NCBI GenBank assembly: GCA_903813345.2
Contig: CAIIXF020000008.1
Coordinates: forward strand, 31,460,867-31,524,866
Direction: 5' to 3'
Source: Owenia fusiformis
Taxonomy: Eukaryota; Annelida; Polychaeta; Sabellida; Oweniidae
Length of the DNA: 64,000 nt
Below the pieces are notes generated by a model. That model made no database searches. It was not told the DNA's origin and saw only the letters and a program-made list of their open reading frames with translations. Positions 59,400-64,000 of the stretch are shown one piece after another. Each line of letters begins with the position of its first letter. Position 1 is the first letter of the stretch. The position numbers were made by a program, and so were the translations under genes.

Positions 59400-60042
59400 C
59401 TATATTTGAAAATATATAAAGTGTCAAAAAGTGCGATACAATACTCTCGTTTTAACAAAAGATTTAACTGATCTATCAAATGGGAAAAAATCTGCTTTTC
59501 GAACATGGAACCTGAAAGGAAGACCTAGAGATCCCAATAATCGCGATTGGATACGACACAAGAACGCATCATGATGCCTGAGGCAAGAACTGCTAAAAAC
59601 TGAAGAAGCTGTATGAGCTTGAGTGCAAAAAATGGACACTGCTGGAGAAATCAGTATGAAGAGGTTCTGGTACATTGTGAAACGACTCAGAGAAAGAGGT
59701 AAAGGAACTTCAGCTATCAGAAAATAAAAAGGGGAAATCAGACGATGAAGATTTCTGACAAGAGGGGAAGGAGTATTTTAGCAGACTAATGTCCCCCACA
59801 ATAAATGATAGCAACGACAACTATCATGAATGTCACTTAATTAACAGATTTGATGATGTGGTAGAAGAAAGCATGACTAATGAAGATAATATTCATTTAG
59901 AGAAACCATAAGCCTTTAATGAAATGGAGAAGCTGATAAACACTCTGTCGAGGAATAAAGCTACGGGTTGGGATGGAATAAGTACAGACAAATTCAGTAT
60001 GCAATCAGTATGACAATCATAAAGAAATAACACTTGTTTCAT
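59400..60042 (+). pseudogene. LINE remnant in gene C intron 1, first copy
   Basis: Same remnant as 29440-30475. It is cut at 60042 (CACTTGTTTC) where gene B continues. The identical stretch recurs from about 61830 to 62490 and then continues normally. Confidence 0.65.
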
Positions 60043-60877
60043 ATAAATAATAAACAAAAGAGGCCCTAGAATTGTACCTTGTGGAACACCACATGACAAT
60101 TCAACAATATCAGATGTTTCCCCTTCAAATTGTACCACCTGGGATCTTTCTGAAAGATAACTTTGAAACCAATCGGAGGCAGTTCCCCGAATACCATAAT
60201 AATTTAATTTTTGCATCAATATATTGTGATTTAATGAATCACAATATTGGCTTGCAATGTTTTTCATAACGTAAACCGTGAACGCAAAGCCCATGATCGG
60301 GTATCTGAAGTACTTTTTTAGACTAATATTAGCGCTTGTTTTGAATGCGCGCTGTACACATTACTGTATTGTCCCCCACAATAAATGATAGCAACGACAA
60401 CTATCATGAATGTCACTTAATTAACAGATTTGATGATGTGGTAGAAGAAAGCATGACTAATGAAGATAATATTCATTTAGAGAAACCATAAGCCTTTAAT
60501 GAAATGGAGAAGCTGATAAACACTCTGTCGAGGAATAAAGCTACGGGTTGGGATGGAATAAGTACAGACAAATTCAGTATGCAATCAGTATGACAATCAT
60601 AAAGAAATAACACTTGTTTCATATAAATAATAAACAAAAGAGGCCCTAGAATTGTACCTTGTGGAACACCACATGACAATTCAACAATATCAGATGTTTC
60701 CCCTTCAAATTGTACCACCTGGGATCTTTCTGAAAGATAACTTTGAAACCAATCGGAGGCAGTTCCCCGAATACCATAATAATTTAATTTTTGCATCAAT
60801 ATATTGTGATTTAATGAATCACAATATTGGCTTGCAATGTTTTTCATAACGTAAACCGTGAACGCAAAGCCCATGAA
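60043..60877 (-). pseudogene. Displaced LINE RT segment, present twice
   Basis: 60043-60294 (minus) encodes the RT finger and palm part up to GVPQGTILGPLLFIIYM. 60298-60366 is an inverted copy of 60880-60955. Then about 60367-60877 repeats 59787-60297, including the same RT piece. The break after IIYM fits exactly onto the start of the LINE half that ends at 56911. Confidence 0.7.
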
Positions 60878-61034
60878 TCAATACAGTAATGTGTACAGCG
60901 CGCATTCAAAACAAGCGCTAATATTAGTCTAAAAAAGTACTTCAGATACCCGATCAGCTTCATCAATTTCTTGTTTAGAACGGGAGATTTACAATTTCAC
61001 GTTGGTGTCAACAGGTATCATTATACTCATGTAT

Positions 61035-61480
61035 ATTGATTACTATCACTGGTGATCCGCTCGATTACGCTGGTCACCGAAACGGTTAGTTTTGGCAACA
61101 CAATGTCGGAACGTGAAGGAACGATTTTTGTTTTTTCCTTATTTCACGCGTTGTAGGCAGAATCCCCACGACGTTTTTCTCACAAACGTATATCAGTATC
61201 ATATGTTTTAGAAAATGTACATGTTTGCAAAAAATAGCTCTGAAGACAATATAATCGTCGATTTAATTCCTCACTTAAGTTACATAAACGGTTTTGGTTA
61301 AAAGTGCAGATCTTAACTGTTTTTTGAAAAACAGTTTATGTAACTTAAGTGAAAAATTAAACGATTCTGTCGTCTTCTGAACTATTTGTTCGCAAATATG
61401 GACATTTTCTTTAACATAATGATACTGATACACGTTTTTTTTAAATGTCGTGGGAATTCTGCCTACAACGTGTGAAATAA
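61035..61480. repeat. Foldback element, left arm and centre (second copy of 27640-28085)
   Basis: Inverted halves meet at a hairpin around 61275-61345 (ACTTAAGTTACATAAAC). The outer right arm is missing here but present at 56913-57045. Confidence 0.7.
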
Positions 61481-61486
61481 GGAAAA

Positions 61487-62490
61487 AAGAAAATCATAAA
61501 GACAAAATGTTTTCTCATAGAGCTTTGTATTGCAAATATATAAATTGGTTTTATAACCAAGAGTATTTTGATTACATAGGTCATAGCCTATCACAGAAAA
61601 TAATGTGTGTCTGTAGATAATGTCCGTTGTGCTTCCTCTGACTTGATCTGGTGTGTTTGAGCGTTACAATCCGCTGCCTCTAGTGAGATCGACTATCAAA
61701 ACCTTTTTCGGGTTGATTGTCGAGTTCTTTGATCGTCTTCATGACGCGTGTGCTCCCAAGGCAATATGGAGTACACTTACAAGGGTTTAAATAATCTGCA
61801 CTGGACTGCAATTTAACAGATGACAGATAATGGCGAACAAATGATCAAAATTCTATATTTGAAAATATATAAAGTGTCAAAAAGTGCGATACAATACTCT
61901 CGTTTAAGCAAAAGATTTAACTGATCTATCAAATGGAAAAAATCTGCTTTTCGAACATGGAACCTGAAAGGAAGACCTAGAGATCCCAATAATCGCGATT
62001 GGATACGACACAAGAACGCATCATGATGCCTGAGGCAAGAACTGCTCAAAACTGAAGAAGCTGTATGAGCTTGAGTGCAAAAAATGGACACTGCTGGAGA
62101 AATCAGTATGAAGAGGTTCTGGTACATTGTGAAACGACTCAGAGAAAGAGGTAAAGGAACTTCAGCTATCAGAAAATAAAAAGGGGAAATCAGACGATGA
62201 AGATTTCTGACAAGAGGGGAAGGAGTATTTTAGCAGACTAATGTCCCCCACAATAAATGATAGCAACGACAACTATCATGAATGTCACTTAATTAACAGA
62301 TTTGATGATGTGGTAGAAGAAAGCATGACTAATGAAGATAATATTCATTTAGAGAACCCATAAGCCTTTAATGAAATGGAGAAGCTGATAAACACTCTGT
62401 CGAGGAATAAAGCTACGGGTTGGGATGGAATAAGTACAGACAAATTCAGTATGCAATCAGTATGACAATCATAAAGAAATAACACTTGTT
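61487..62490. repeat. Near-identical duplicate of 59036-60042
   Basis: The two ~1-kb stretches are almost identical and share the same LINE remnant. The junction at 61487 carries GAAAATCATAAAGACAAAA, with GAAAA microhomology to the foldback end. Confidence 0.8.
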
Positions 62491-62499
62491 TCAACATAT

Positions 62500-62880
62500 T
62501 TGTAAATATTAGAGAAGCTCGTGGCTAAGTATGAATGTTCAATTATCAGAAGAAATGTCGTGTTTACAAGCTGCAAATGCGGGAAAACATCGTGCCTTCA
62601 CACTTCTTTTTAATAAAAGAGGCCATAAGCCATGGGTTGGAGATTGGAGAAGACGTAGTTGTGGCGCCAGTCGACATCCGTAAAGCGTTTGACAGTGTGT
62701 GGCATGCAGGTCTATTGTACACGATCTTCAATGCTAGAATTAATGGGAAACTCTGGAGAATCTTACGTTCAAGTTATATGGATAATAAATGTGCAATATG
62801 ATGTAGATTAGATGTTCCCGGAACCTTTTTTGTATTTACCCTGGTGTCCACCAAGGTGGTATCGGTCCTGTAAATTATTA
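62500..62880 (+). pseudogene. LINE RT remnant in gene C intron 1, distal part
   Basis: VAPVDIRKAFDSVWHAGLLY, GKLWRILRSSYMDNKCA and then a GVHQGGIGP-like stretch are readable in order. Disrupted by stops and shifts. It ends about 25 bp before the half-EGF exon, as in gene B. Confidence 0.7.
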
Positions 62881-62903
62881 TAACTAATTGCATTGTTTTG
62901 CAG

Positions 62904-62996
62904 AGTCTCCCTGCAATGCGGGTATTTCTATTCCCTGGAACGGTGGTTACCAGTGCATTTGTCCGCCCAACAAACAAGGCAAGAACTGCAGTGAAG
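62904..62996 (+). CDS. Gene C half-EGF exon
   Basis: 31 codons, phase 1-1, TTTTGCAG acceptor and GTGTGT donor. SPCNAG ... YQCICPPNKQGKNC, the same peptide as in gene B. No duplicated partial copy follows, unlike gene B. Confidence 0.8.
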
Positions 62997-63334
62997 GTGT
63001 GTACTTAATGAAGTAGTGAACCTACGACATATTTCATCGACTGGTTTTTCTTATTTTCACACATCGTTGGGTTTCAAAATACTTTTGAAATGAAATAAAG
63101 AAGCCTACTTGCTATTGGGCTGCCAGTTAAAATTAAAAATAATGTTTAATTTTTTGTCCAGCTTGGGGAGCAGTTTTGTATTTTAGTTTTGAGAAATTTT
63201 ATTCTCTTAATTTCTGAAAAGGCTGTTTTAGAGTCTCCAAGTATTTTATGCAGTTTTGAATGTTCAACAAATTTTAAACAAACCTTTTAACAAATCTTTT
63301 AAATGTTTCTATAATAAATACAACTTATCTTCAG

Positions 63335-63373
63335 ATGTTCCTGATGCTGGTAATTGTACCTGGCCTGGGAATG
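63335..63373 (+). CDS. Gene C 13-codon linker exon
   Basis: ATCTTCAG acceptor and GTAAGT donor; peptide DVPDAGNCTWPGN with an N-glycosylation sequon. Confidence 0.7.
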
Positions 63374-63704
63374 GTAAGTCGTACAAAACATAATAAACCA
63401 TTATTCATCAATTGTACAAAATGTGTCTGAAATATCACCTGTATGATATCTACATTTGCTTGTGTTTCTTCCCATTTTAAATCAGCATATCAGACATAAC
63501 GTATAGCACAATAACTCCAAATAGTGGAGAACAACACATTATATGATATGATTAAGAATATGCTTTATGTCACCGCCAGGGAATGATTATTTCTGAAGCT
63601 TTCCTCTGTTTATACAGCGTTTGTAGCTACTCCATCGAATTGTGAGGAATTGTAAAGTGCGGCTTGCTCAGCGTAAGTTGCACTTATATTAATTCTGTTT
63701 CTAG

Positions 63705-63821
63705 AAAACGCATGTTCCTCAGCACCCTGTCATGGGGAGGACGCTGTGTGCATCAACACTTTTGGCGGAAATTATAAATGCTTATGCCCACCTGGGACAA
63801 ACGGCAATCGTTGTGGTGAAG
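63705..63821 (+). CDS. Gene C full EGF exon (gene continues past window)
   Basis: Six-cysteine EGF: ACSSAPC, AVC, YKCLC, NRC. Phase 1-1. The next exons (cysteine module, mucin linker, repeated modules) would lie beyond the right edge. Confidence 0.85.
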
Positions 63822-63823
63822 GT

Positions 63824-64000
63824 ATGGAAATCCGAATTCTTGAAGTGAAATCATGTTTACACTGCATACAGGGCGATACAAAAATGCCGACAACATAATG
63901 TTGCATAAATTTTTGTCTACATGATATGCCATCAACCTTTTGTAACATATCATTTTCAATACTAATGCTTTTTGCTAAGCAAGTCCATTCAATTAAACAG
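63824..64000 (+). other. Start of gene C intron 4
   Basis: Matches 31692-31860 of gene B. No coding sequence. Confidence 0.6.

Noticed and set aside
60072-60849. Two identical 65-residue plus-strand frames
   Set aside because: They are antisense to the duplicated LINE reverse-transcriptase segment.

Overview
The window looks like nuclear DNA of a marine invertebrate animal. It is AT-rich, has introns, and is crowded with LINE remnants, tRNA-derived SINEs, DNA transposons with terminal inverted repeats (TIRs) and foldback repeats. The phylum cannot be fixed from sequence alone. No bacterial-style operon, CRISPR array, rRNA or tRNA gene was seen.

The core is a tandem family of three plus-strand genes for large secreted modular proteins. 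Gene A is cut by the left edge (last exons at 68-391, 735-1061 and 3302-3648). Gene B is complete (ATG 28462 to stop 41719). Gene C runs off the right edge (ATG 57421; exons to 63821). Gene B can be built from nine coding exons whose phases all agree, giving 1013 residues. Its order is signal peptide, half-EGF, short linker, full six-cysteine EGF, a two-exon cysteine module ending in a GCRGxF motif (DUF3011-like), a Thr-rich mucin-type linker of 50 six-residue repeats, then five copies of a ~100-residue module (Cys-x7-Gly ... RPxYxH ... W ... Cys) that I cannot assign to a named family. Nearly all introns are phase 1, as in exon-shuffled extracellular proteins.

Comparing A with B, the modules change mostly at replacement positions (31 replacement versus 4 silent codons in the last module, by eye). 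This suggests diversifying selection on a recognition, adhesion or mucus-type protein. One module has lost both cysteines to serine, and another has lost one cysteine in gene A only.

The spaces between genes are also duplicated: roughly 3.9-28.4 kb corresponds to 41.9-57.4 kb. Each copy therefore serves as an empty-site control for insertions in the other. This dates and bounds many elements: an 8.5-kb TA-flanked giant palindrome with a Tc1/mariner transposase tail (16072-24580), a 2.5-kb LINE (45639-48109), a TTA-flanked Harbinger-like MITE (48348-48838), a mini-hAT hairpin (3844-3936) and several foldbacks. In gene C the first intron and its upstream LINE are scrambled relative to gene B, either by real rearrangement or by misassembly.
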